Assembly: GCF_000940805.1 (NCBI RefSeq)
Contig: NZ_CP007142.1
Location: forward strand, 5,370,593 to 5,434,592
Length of the DNA: 64,000 bases
Source: Gynuella sunshinyii YC6258
Lineage (GTDB): Bacteria > Pseudomonadota > Gammaproteobacteria > Pseudomonadales > Natronospirillaceae
Direction: 5' to 3'
Position 1 is the stretch's first letter, and each line of letters starts with the position of its first letter. The position numbers and the translations under genes are program-made. This document shows, in pieces, positions 17,762 to 25,121 of this stretch. The notes beneath the pieces are model-generated. The model saw only the letters and a program-made list of their open reading frames with translations. It did no database searches and had not been told where the DNA came from.

Positions 17762-18418
17762 TTACACCTGGCTGATCCCGCACCCTTTCAGGACCAGCCG
17801 GGTTAACAGTTCGATACCTGCTTCAAAATCATCATTACTGAGCTCTGCTTTCTCCAACAGAATGCAACTCTGCACACTGAAATCAGCATAGGCCTGGGTG
17901 GACGACCAGAGCATGAACAGCAGATGTTCAGGACTGATCGGGTCCATCCATTGTTTGGCAATCCACTCGCGAAACACCTGACAAGTCTGCTGAAACTGTT
18001 CTTTTAACACCGTTTCCAGCTCTACTTTCAGATAAGGGGCACCGTGCAGGATTTCTGCCGCAAATATGCGCGAAGCATGCGGATGTTCCTTGGATTGACG
18101 GACTTTCTTGAGAATATAGTGCCTGAGCGCTTCACGTGGATGTTGCTCTGCATTCATATCACCCATACTCACCAGCCAGATACTCAGCAGCTTGTTCAAT
18201 ACACCTTTATACAAGGCTTCTTTGCTGCGGAAGTAATACAACACATTGGCTTTAGGCAAACCCGCTTCCTCAGCAATGGCTGAAATCGTGGTACCACTGA
18301 AACCACGTTCACCAAAAATACGTTCGGCAACCTGGAGAATCTGATCGGAATTGTCTTTGCGGATTTTTGCGAGACTTCTGCGTGGGCGTTTGGGTTTTGT
18401 CTGCGTGGTTGAATTCAT
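17762..18418 (-). CDS. TetR-family regulator, RutR/PydR-like
   Basis: About 218 residues. The N-terminal helix-turn-helix reads TTISAIAEEAGLPKANVLYYF, typical of TetR proteins. The C-terminal part (RQSKEHPHASRIFAAEILHGAPYLK) resembles the RutR group, which senses pyrimidines. The start at 18418 (MNSTTQTKPKRPRRS) has an AGGCAGG ribosome site; an upstream in-frame start at 18457 is less likely. It is divergent from preT-preA, so it most likely represses that operon. It converges with uxaC, 33 bp apart. Confidence 0.87.
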   Translation of the reverse strand: MNSTTQTKPKRPRRSLAKIRKDNSDQILQVAERIFGERGFSGTTISAIAEEAGLPKANVLYYFRSKEALYKGVLNKLLSIWLVSMGDMNAEQHPREALRHYILKKVRQSKEHPHASRIFAAEILHGAPYLKVELETVLKEQFQQTCQVFREWIAKQWMDPISPEHLLFMLWSSTQAYADFSVQSCILLEKAELSNDDFEAGIELLTRLVLKGCGISQV

Positions 18419-18717
18419 AGCCTGCCTGAAAAGTAACAGTATCTGCACATGGAGCACTCTATGATGCCTGAAAAGAGTGCAAAGAACTCTGTTTCACAGC
18501 AAAATTTTTCCCTCCAATACCGTATAAATGCAAAAACCTGTCCCATTCTTCAGCAATAGTTTTCCCTTTTATTTCAGACAGTTATCCCATCAACCGAAAC
18601 ACCTGACACACAACTCCTGACCGCATGGTCAAAAGATGGCACATTGAATGCTAATTCCCACCCAGGGCCGGCACTCCGGCCATCCCCCGACATCAAGCAT
18701 CTGGAGACAACCGAGAG
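18419..18717 (+). promoter_or_regulatory. Divergent promoter region of the TetR gene and preT
   Basis: About 300 bp with no gene. It must hold the promoters for the regulator and for preTA and probably the TetR operator, but no clear palindrome or -35/-10 pair could be assigned by eye. The preT start is preceded by a weak GAGAG ribosome site. Confidence 0.4.
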
Positions 18718-20115
18718 ATGACCACTTCCAACATCGCAGTACCAACGGCCGAGACGCCGTCAATGGACACCCACTCGCCTTCATTGGACACCCACTTATC
18801 GCCGTCTTCACTGGACACCCTGTTCAGTGATCTTCAACCACCGCTAACCGACCGTCAGGCCGCCATAGAAAGCGCCCGTTGTCTTTACTGCTACGATGCT
18901 CCCTGCATCAAAGCCTGCCCGACGGGTATTAATATCCCGAGTTTTATCGCCAGCCTCCACGCCGGCAATGTGGAAGGCGCAGCCCGGACCATTCTGGAAA
19001 GCAATATCATGGGCGGTAGCTGCGCCCGCGTGTGTCCAACAGAAATCCTGTGCGAGCAATCCTGTGTGCGTAACAAAGAGGCCGAATGCGCTCCCGTGCT
19101 AATAGGCAGGTTACAACGCTACGCCACCGACCACGCCAGCTTTACTGGACACCCATTTAAACGCGCTGAAGCCAGCGGTAAGACAATCGCCGTCATCGGT
19201 GCCGGCCCTGCCGGACTTAGCTGCGCCCACAGACTGGCCATGCTGGGTCACGAGGTTGAAGTATTTGAAGCCGAAGACAAAGCCGGGGGCCTGAATGAAT
19301 ATGGCATCGCCCGATATAAGCTGACGGACAACTACGCTCAACAGGAGGTGGATTTTATCCTCGGCATCGGCGGTATTACGGTACATAGCGGCAAAGCACT
19401 GGGACGGGATATTCAACTGGATACGCTGGTCACCGAATTTGATGCGGTATTTCTGGCCATTGGCTTACAGGCAACACGGCAACTGCAACTCGACCAAGAA
19501 CACCATTCTGCGGTCATGGATGCGGTCGACTACATCAAAACCTTGCGTCAGGCATCTGATCTCAGCGAGCTGGTAGTACCTCAAAGTGCAGTTGTTATTG
19601 GTGCCGGCAATACTGCTATCGACATTGCCTGTCAGCTGAAACGACTCGGAGCAGAAGAGGTGACTCTGGTGTATCGCCGGGGTGAGCAGGACATGGGTGC
19701 TACACACCATGAACAACAAATCGCCAAACAACATCAAGTCCGCATTCGCACCTGGAGCCGGCCGGAAACGATCCACGTGGATGAAAACGGTCATTTGACC
19801 GGCATGACCTTCCGTCGCACCGAACTGCAACAGAATCACTTAGTGGACACCCACTTAAGTGAACAGATTGCCTGCGAGGCAATCTTCAAAGCCGTTGGGC
19901 AAACACTCTCTCTGCCTGAAGCAGATGATGTCGAATTACCGGTCATACAGAATGGCAAAATCCATGTTGATGAACACTTTAAAACCAGCATGGACAAAGT
20001 ATTCGCCGGAGGAGACTGCACCGGAATCGGGCAGGACCTGACCGTGGAAGCGGTTCAACAAGGTAAATTGGCCGCTCTGGCGATTCATCAATCCCTGTGC
20101 CAGAAAACAGCATAA
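18718..20115 (+). CDS. preT: Dihydropyrimidine dehydrogenase small subunit PreT, carrying repeat insertions
   Basis: 465 residues. PreT is the NAD(P)H- and Fe-S-dependent partner of PreA that feeds electrons for reducing uracil or thymine. Visible are N-terminal cluster motifs (CLYCYDAPCIKACPTG and CARVCPTEILCEQSC), the FAD-binding AVIGAGPAGLSCAHRLAM, the NAD-binding VIGAGNTAIDIACQL and the C-terminal FAGGDCTG. Residues about 15-35 (SMDTHSPSLDTH, SLDTL) are encoded by three copies of the RAYT-associated repeat. Another copy gives LVDTHLSE near 376, and a fifth gives TGHPF near 143. Usual PreT proteins start close to the FSDLQPPL segment, so the N-terminal extension looks repeat-derived. preA follows after 21 bp. 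Confidence 0.92.
   Translation: MTTSNIAVPTAETPSMDTHSPSLDTHLSPSSLDTLFSDLQPPLTDRQAAIESARCLYCYDAPCIKACPTGINIPSFIASLHAGNVEGAARTILESNIMGGSCARVCPTEILCEQSCVRNKEAECAPVLIGRLQRYATDHASFTGHPFKRAEASGKTIAVIGAGPAGLSCAHRLAMLGHEVEVFEAEDKAGGLNEYGIARYKLTDNYAQQEVDFILGIGGITVHSGKALGRDIQLDTLVTEFDAVFLAIGLQATRQLQLDQEHHSAVMDAVDYIKTLRQASDLSELVVPQSAVVIGAGNTAIDIACQLKRLGAEEVTLVYRRGEQDMGATHHEQQIAKQHQVRIRTWSRPETIHVDENGHLTGMTFRRTELQQNHLVDTHLSEQIACEAIFKAVGQTLSLPEADDVELPVIQNGKIHVDEHFKTSMDKVFAGGDCTGIGQDLTVEAVQQGKLAALAIHQSLCQKTA
18764..18822. repeat. Three RAYT-associated repeat copies in the preT 5' end
   Basis: TGGACACCCACT (18764-18775), TTGGACACCCACTTA (from 18784) and CTGGACACCCTG (18811-18822) lie at about 20-27 bp spacing inside the preT coding region. 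All are on the coding strand and in the frame giving (M/L)DT(H/L). Confidence 0.8.
19144..19158. repeat. RAYT-associated repeat copy in preT (linker)
   Basis: ACTGGACACCCATTT inside preT, coding strand, read as TGHPF, just before the FAD-binding domain. It is a weaker candidate than the other preT copies because HPF is plausible native sequence. Confidence 0.5.
19837..19861. repeat. Hairpin-forming repeat copy in preT 3' half
   Basis: The core GTGG-ACAC-CCAC (19843-19854) is flanked by CACTTA on the left and TTAAGTG on the right. The whole folds into a stem of about ten pairs with one bulged base and an ACAC loop. It adds LVDTHLSE to PreT between a surface strand and the conserved CEAIFKAVGQ segment. 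Confidence 0.75.
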
Positions 20116-20136
20116 ACAACATTCAGGAGTATTCTC

Positions 20137-21411
20137 ATGGCCGATTTATCGACAGAATTCGCAGGCATTAAATCCCCTAATCCTTTCTGGCTGGCCTCTG
20201 CCCCGCCCACAGACAAACAATACAACGTCGAGAGGGCATTCGAAGCCGGCTGGGGCGGCGTGGTCTGGAAAACCCTGGGCGAAGACCCGGCAGCCGTCAA
20301 CGTGTCTTCACGTTATTCCGCCACCTATGATGGCTTTGGCAATGTTGCCGGCTTCAACAACATCGAACTCATTACTGATCGCACACTGGAAGTGAATCTG
20401 CGTGAAATAGAAGCAGTTAAAAAGAGCTGGCCGGACCGGGCTCTGGTGGTTTCATTGATGGTACCGTGCGAAGAAGAGTCCTGGAAAAAAATCGTCAAGC
20501 AGGTTGAACAAACTGGTGCCGACGGTCTGGAGCTGAACTTTGGTTGTCCTCACGGAATGCCGGAACGAGGCATGGGCGCGGCTGTCGGACAGGTACCGGA
20601 ATACGTCGAAATGGTCACCCGTTGGTGTAAGCAATACAGCACCTTGCCAGTGATCGTAAAACTGACTCCCAATATTACCGATATTCGGTTTTCCGCTCGG
20701 GCGGCACATCGTGGCAATGCTGATGCCGTATCTTTGATCAACACGATCAATTCCATTACTGGCATCGACCTGGACAACATGGTTGCCCGGCCCATCGTCG
20801 ATGGTAAAAGTACGCATGGCGGCTATTGCGGACCGGCGGTCAAACCCATCGCACTGAACATGGTTAGCGAAATTGCCCGTGATCCGGAAACCAAGGGACT
20901 ACCGATTTCCGGTATCGGTGGTATCAGTAACTGGCGTGATGCCGCTGAATTTATTTCTCTCGGCGCTGGTTGTGTTCAGGTGTGTACGGCGGCAATGATA
21001 TATGGCTTTCGTATCGTCAGCGAAATGAAAGACGGTCTCAGCCGTTGGATGGACAGCAAAGGCTATGAAACACTGACGGATTTTCAAGGCCTGGCCATCG
21101 CCAATACCACCGACTGGAAATACCTGAACATGAACTACAAAGTGGTGGCCAGCATCGACGATGAAAAATGTATCGGTTGTGGCCGCTGCTATATTGGCTG
21201 CGAGGACACCTCTCACCAGGCCATAAAAGCCATTGCCCAGACCGATGGCAGCAATAAATTTGAAGTCATCGAAGCCGAATGTGTGGGCTGTAATTTATGT
21301 CAGATCACCTGTCCGGTAGAAAACTGCATCACCATGGTCAAACAGGACAGCGATAAGCCCTACATGAACTGGACTCAGGATCCTCGCAACCCATACCGCG
21401 ATGCTGGCTGA
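20137..21411 (+). CDS. preA: Dihydropyrimidine dehydrogenase catalytic subunit PreA
   Basis: 424 residues. The N-terminal FMN barrel (starting ADLSTEFAGIKSPNPFWLAS) is homologous to dihydroorotate dehydrogenase. LELNFGCPHGMPERGMG and GIGGISNWRDA are FMN and substrate segments. The C-terminal 4Fe-4S domain has CIGCGRCYIGCEDTSHQ and CVGCNLCQITCPVENC. With PreT it reduces uracil or thymine to the dihydro form. The AGGAGT ribosome site and 21-bp gap show it is co-transcribed with preT. Genes for the next steps (dihydropyrimidinase, beta-ureidopropionase) do not follow; a hairpin and the RAYT locus come instead. Confidence 0.95.
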   Translation: MADLSTEFAGIKSPNPFWLASAPPTDKQYNVERAFEAGWGGVVWKTLGEDPAAVNVSSRYSATYDGFGNVAGFNNIELITDRTLEVNLREIEAVKKSWPDRALVVSLMVPCEEESWKKIVKQVEQTGADGLELNFGCPHGMPERGMGAAVGQVPEYVEMVTRWCKQYSTLPVIVKLTPNITDIRFSARAAHRGNADAVSLINTINSITGIDLDNMVARPIVDGKSTHGGYCGPAVKPIALNMVSEIARDPETKGLPISGIGGISNWRDAAEFISLGAGCVQVCTAAMIYGFRIVSEMKDGLSRWMDSKGYETLTDFQGLAIANTTDWKYLNMNYKVVASIDDEKCIGCGRCYIGCEDTSHQAIKAIAQTDGSNKFEVIEAECVGCNLCQITCPVENCITMVKQDSDKPYMNWTQDPRNPYRDAG

Positions 21412-21428
21412 TCACCACACAAAACAAC

Positions 21429-21452
21429 AGGCAGACCTCGCCAGGCCTGCCT
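21429..21452 (+). terminator. Stem-loop after preA
   Basis: AGGCAGACCT-CGCC-AGGCCTGCCT forms a stem of nine pairs with one mismatch, 18 bp after the preA stop. The bases after it (CTGCCCATAT) are not a strong T-tract, so it is a probable but imperfect terminator of the preTA operon. Confidence 0.5.
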
Positions 21453-21479
21453 CTGCCCATATCAATGATTCAGTTGATT

Positions 21480-21530
21480 CAGTGGACACCCACTGTAATT
21501 AGTTGGATGTAATTAGTTGGACACCCAACT
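21480..21530. repeat. Left-hand RAYT-associated hairpin repeats
   Basis: Two clean hairpins share the loop region GG-ACAC-CC: CAGTGG-ACAC-CCACTG (21480-21495) and AGTTGG-ACAC-CCAACT (21515-21530). The stem bases differ between them but stay paired. A half copy (AGTTGG-ATGT, 21501-21510) lies between. They are about 260 bp beyond the 3' end of the RAYT gene, in inverted orientation to the copies on its other side. Confidence 0.85.
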
Positions 21531-21792
21531 CAAGAGTTTAGAGACTCTTTCAAGGACATATAAAAGAGGTTTAGAAAACGGTATTTAGAAAACACTCAAT
21601 TCCGTCAATTGGATCAACGTTCACCATTTTTTTTATTGGACAACTAAAAAGCGCCCAAACAGAACAGCTAAGATGCTGATAAATTTAAAAATAGGGACTG
21701 AAAAGAGGAAATTGAGATCTATGAGTGAATTAAAAACACACCCAATTCTTTGGAGGGATCAAGTATTCTTTATTTAAGATTGGTTTTAATGA
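21531..21792. other. Non-coding spacer between left repeats and RAYT
   Basis: About 260 bp of AT-rich sequence. AAGAGT-TTAGAG-ACTCTT (21532-21549) is a short stem-loop, and TTTAGAAAAC occurs twice near 21570-21595. No gene is visible. On the RAYT side it may carry the end of the mobile unit. Confidence 0.4.
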
Positions 21793-22758
21793 TCAACCTG
21801 CCAACAAATTGGGCGGCATTCGATTCAGGTTGAAGCAATCTTTGATTCTTTCAAACGATGACTTTTGACCGGCAAAACATTTGAACTGTTTTTCAAAACG
21901 TTGGGTCAAACGATGCCATTGCGCCTCCGAGATATCCAGACGTGTAAGTATCGGTGGTTGTTGGTTATCAATGAACCCCGGTTTGTCTTCCCGCATGGCT
22001 CGTCCGGTCCAATCCACCAGTTCCAGATAATCTTTGAACGGAAAAGGTATGCCTTCCGGCATCTCTTGTTTGATATGACCGATAAATGGCATGAGCTCAC
22101 TCGGTTGTTGACGGTTGTTCTGGATGGATAGGATACGTTTTTGAATCGAAGTGTGATCGGAGGTTTCAGGAGTGGCTGCGATGTTGGCCCGGACGGGATT
22201 GAGGTCGACATAGGCCATGCAGGCCATGAGTGCTTTTTCGTCCAATAATGCCTGGGATTTAAACCGGCCTTCCCAAAAGCGACCGGTGCACTGATCTTCC
22301 TGATTGGCTCGGCGGGCAATTCCTTCGTTTAACACCGCCATGAAACGACTGATGGAGGTTAATGTTTCGCGCCATTGTTCGACCAATGTCATTAATATTT
22401 TCTCCTCAGCCGGAGAGAAACGGTCACCGTTAAGGTAACGATGACTCAAGGGAACGCCTTTGTAGAGGCGATGCCAGCGGGTAATAACCTCTTCCATCGA
22501 CCATTGTTCGCTTTGCCTGAGATTCACATGGAGCACCACATGCACGTGGTTGGTCATGACGGCATAGGCACAGATATCAATGGCGAAAATCTCACCCAAC
22601 CATAACAAGCGGTCTTCGACCCATTGACGGCGATGTTCGTAGCTGATTTGAGTGAGAGGATCGAAACCACAGAGGAAAGCTCGTCGGACACACCGGGAGA
22701 TACAATGATAGTACGGGGTGGCATCGAGTGATATTTGTGACTTCCTTGATCGGGCCAT
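21793..22758 (-). CDS. rayT: REP-associated tyrosine transposase (RAYT), Y1/HUH nuclease
   Basis: 321 residues. It is an IS200-like Y1 transposase of the RAYT type: HUH motif H71-V-H73 in VMTNHVHVVLHV, catalytic Tyr183 in the family signature AYVDLNPVRA, and GRFWEGRFKSQALLDEKAL before it. RAYTs are domesticated-looking, usually single-copy enzymes that bind and cut short hairpin repeats (REPs) in single-stranded DNA. This one is intact. It is bracketed by oppositely oriented copies of the GGACACCC/GGGTGTCC repeat, five of them within 70-180 bp of its start, so these are its likely substrate. The activity on this repeat is inferred. The long C-terminal extension (about 130 residues past Tyr183) has no recognised function. 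Confidence 0.92.
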   Translation of the reverse strand: MARSRKSQISLDATPYYHCISRCVRRAFLCGFDPLTQISYEHRRQWVEDRLLWLGEIFAIDICAYAVMTNHVHVVLHVNLRQSEQWSMEEVITRWHRLYKGVPLSHRYLNGDRFSPAEEKILMTLVEQWRETLTSISRFMAVLNEGIARRANQEDQCTGRFWEGRFKSQALLDEKALMACMAYVDLNPVRANIAATPETSDHTSIQKRILSIQNNRQQPSELMPFIGHIKQEMPEGIPFPFKDYLELVDWTGRAMREDKPGFIDNQQPPILTRLDISEAQWHRLTQRFEKQFKCFAGQKSSFERIKDCFNLNRMPPNLLAG

Positions 22759-22825
22759 AACTCCATCCTGATAAATATACAGTATCGAATAATGCCTGCT
22801 ATCGGAAAATTGATCAAGCCTTAAC

Positions 22826-22939
22826 GTGGGTGTCTCAGAAAACTTTTAACGTGGGTGTCTCAGAAAACTTAGCTTGGGTGTCCCCTAAACTCTGAACGTG
22901 GGTGTCCCCGGAACCGGAACCGTAAAGTGGGTGTCCCAC
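22826..22939. repeat. Right-hand RAYT-associated repeat array (five copies)
   Basis: GTGGGTGTCT at 22826 and 22851 (25 bp apart, with shared flanks TTAAC and CAGAAAACTT), TTGGGTGTCCCC at 22874, GTGGGTGTCCCCG at 22898 and GTGGG-TGT-CCCAC at 22927-22939, the last a perfect 5-bp hairpin. They lie just upstream of the RAYT start. Flanking bases are shared with copies inside NRPS and PKS genes (16 and 13 identical bases), showing common origin. The 133 bp from here to the stop of the outer-membrane protein gene hold nothing else recognisable. Confidence 0.85.
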
Positions 22940-23072
22940 AAACTGCCACATGCTCTACTCTATTAATCAAACCAAAACGCCGAAGGGTCATTTGTGGCTA
23001 TGAAGGCCAGGTGCCAGCTGCTGACTTGTAGAGATAGCTCAGGTATCCGGGAGATTTCTCAAGTACTCTGTT

Positions 23073-24299
23073 CTACCAGTGAAAGCTGATAGCAATATAA
23101 CCGCTGTCTTTGTTTTCCAGTTCAGAATACCGGCTGTTTTCGTCGAAGGTGTGGTAATTCAAAAGGCCTATAGAAATCTTCCAGCCATCCAACCACTCGT
23201 ATTCCGCACTGGTGTTTGTAACCAGTGCATCGTAACTCATCATGTAGGTATTTGATGTTGAGAGTGTCAATGAGTCTCTTAATAATGTGTATTGAGCAGA
23301 AAGGTAAAGTTGCTTACTGATTTCTCCTGCAATTTCGCTACGCATGGCTTCGATCTGAATTTGTGCGTTGCTGATGCCAGTGTAGGTGAGTCCCAGCAGG
23401 ATGTCATTTCCGTCCAGTCCGGCCGCATGTTTTGGCCAGGTGTCGATACCTCGAAACCCACGTCCTTCTGTAAACACTCTGACAGCCCCTCTGGTAAAAC
23501 CCACAGCCGCTCCCAAAAATTGTTCTGTCTGGTTCAACAGATTATTTTCAGCAAATCTTTGAGAAGGGTTGTAGATTTGTCCGCCGGCTACACGCCAGTC
23601 TATTGGCCCGGACTGGTAACCAAGCGCATATAAACCACGATCCCAGTACCACTCTGCATTGGTAGCCGGGTTCGCCATTTGGGCATACGGTCCTTTGAGG
23701 TATATCCGGTCATTTCGCTGTTCCGGAATAACAATCAGTCTATGTGTCCATTGATTGTCATGATAACTGATATCCACCGCAGCAACCGGAAGCTTCAGTT
23801 GCTGCAGGTTTCCATATCCTGAAATACGACTGTCCATCGGCGAAAACGCTTCCAGAACCCGACTGCCCTGTGCATATCCCAAACCGATTTTTTCACGGCC
23901 GGCTTTCACAGTCAGGTTGGTGTTTATTCGCCAATCCAGGTAAAACTCGCCGGTATGTAACTCTGCAGATCTGGATGTGCCTGTGCTGAAAAACTCATGG
24001 TTATCAGCCATACCATCGAGTTCAAACCGACCACTCAACGACTCCGCAAGCTTACCCTGCCAACCAAGGGTCAATGCCGCCTGGATTCGAGCGAGGCTAT
24101 CATCTGCTGCGTCTTTGTCAGTGAGAACAAATGCGTCAATACTCAATGTGCCATACCAGGGCGATGGCTCCTGAACGTCACTCATATCAATATCCGTCAG
24201 GCTTTGCAGCCAGTCCGGCTCTTCTAACGATTCAGCTGGAGCAGTAACTGCGACAGCAATCAGCAGCAACGAATACTGCGTGGTCAAAAACAGTTTCAT
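23073..24299 (-). CDS. Outer-membrane beta-barrel (porin-like) protein
   Basis: 408 residues with a signal peptide (MKLFLTTQYSLLLIAVAVTA, likely cut after PAES or nearby) and then alternating short hydrophobic beta-like stretches ending in the aromatic FHW, as expected for an outer-membrane barrel. The N-terminal part resembles DUF1302/phosphate-porin-like proteins that accompany RND exporters. It is the last gene of the long minus-strand run, 11 bp after the LolA-like gene. It probably forms the outer-membrane part of the export or lipid-placement set. Specific family is uncertain. Confidence 0.7.
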   Translation of the reverse strand: MKLFLTTQYSLLLIAVAVTAPAESLEEPDWLQSLTDIDMSDVQEPSPWYGTLSIDAFVLTDKDAADDSLARIQAALTLGWQGKLAESLSGRFELDGMADNHEFFSTGTSRSAELHTGEFYLDWRINTNLTVKAGREKIGLGYAQGSRVLEAFSPMDSRISGYGNLQQLKLPVAAVDISYHDNQWTHRLIVIPEQRNDRIYLKGPYAQMANPATNAEWYWDRGLYALGYQSGPIDWRVAGGQIYNPSQRFAENNLLNQTEQFLGAAVGFTRGAVRVFTEGRGFRGIDTWPKHAAGLDGNDILLGLTYTGISNAQIQIEAMRSEIAGEISKQLYLSAQYTLLRDSLTLSTSNTYMMSYDALVTNTSAEYEWLDGWKISIGLLNYHTFDENSRYSELENKDSGYIAISFHW

Positions 24300-24310
24300 A
24301 GATATCGCTT

Positions 24311-25117
24311 TTACATCGGCGGGTGACGAAGCTGACCTGAGGTAAACAGGTTATCATCCTCAAGAGTGTTATAGACGACCTCGTTCAGCAGTAGCAGTGA
24401 TGCATGTTCCAAACGCGTGCCTTTATAAGTTTTCATCGTCATGCGATACGGCGTCAGAATACCTTCTATATCACGAATATCCTCGACATTCAGTACTTTG
24501 TTTTTGCTGGAATCTGCAAGGTACAGATGACTTTGCACAGTCATATAGCTGTCTTTGGTTATCCAGTGTTCAACGCGGTCATAGCCTGTTTCGTCGATGA
24601 TTTTTTGTCGAAATGACTCAGCCGGTACTGCTTCTATCCGGTAGCAAGGTTGTCCGTTGATGTCCGCATTTTCATCAATCAAGCGGTACTGCCACTCCTC
24701 AAGTTCAAATCCATTCATATCGGCGAAACTAAAATCCGATCCCATAAATGCATTTTTTTGATCACTGGCTGGCAGTCGGTCAACACGATCAAGCGCAGGC
24801 AGGTACATCCAGCTTTCATCATCCTTGCTGCTATCGCTCCAGTTATGGGACAAAAATGCAGTATTTCTGACTTCAGCGGGTTTCAGCATGTAAATGATGG
24901 ATCTGGTGTCGTCACCGTATTCTTTGGAGAAGCTTTTAAGTTGTCGGGTCTTTTTCTGGTTTTTTGAATTTACCAGAATCAACGTTTGAAGGCTGGTAAT
25001 ACTGTCGCCATCATAACGTTCATCGACTTTTTTCATAATGTCATAGGCACGCTGATCCTGACCGGCAAGGCTCACACCAGTCAATATGACCAGTATGATT
25101 GAGACAATATATTTCAT
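24311..25117 (-). CDS. LolA-like outer membrane lipoprotein-sorting protein
   Basis: About 268 residues from the ATG at 25117, preferred over 25141 because GGAG lies about 12 bases upstream and the result is a clean signal peptide (MKYIVSIILVILTGVSLAGQ). The mature protein has the LolA/LolB-like unclosed-barrel pattern (TLQTLILVNSKNQKKTRQL, SWMYLPALDRVDRLPAS). These proteins typically sit between an RND transporter gene and an outer-membrane protein gene and are thought to carry hydrophobic cargo across the periplasm. It starts four bases after the RND stop, so it is coupled to it. Confidence 0.8.
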   Translation of the reverse strand: MKYIVSIILVILTGVSLAGQDQRAYDIMKKVDERYDGDSITSLQTLILVNSKNQKKTRQLKSFSKEYGDDTRSIIYMLKPAEVRNTAFLSHNWSDSSKDDESWMYLPALDRVDRLPASDQKNAFMGSDFSFADMNGFELEEWQYRLIDENADINGQPCYRIEAVPAESFRQKIIDETGYDRVEHWITKDSYMTVQSHLYLADSSKNKVLNVEDIRDIEGILTPYRMTMKTYKGTRLEHASLLLLNEVVYNTLEDDNLFTSGQLRHPPM

Positions 25118-25121
25118 GTGT

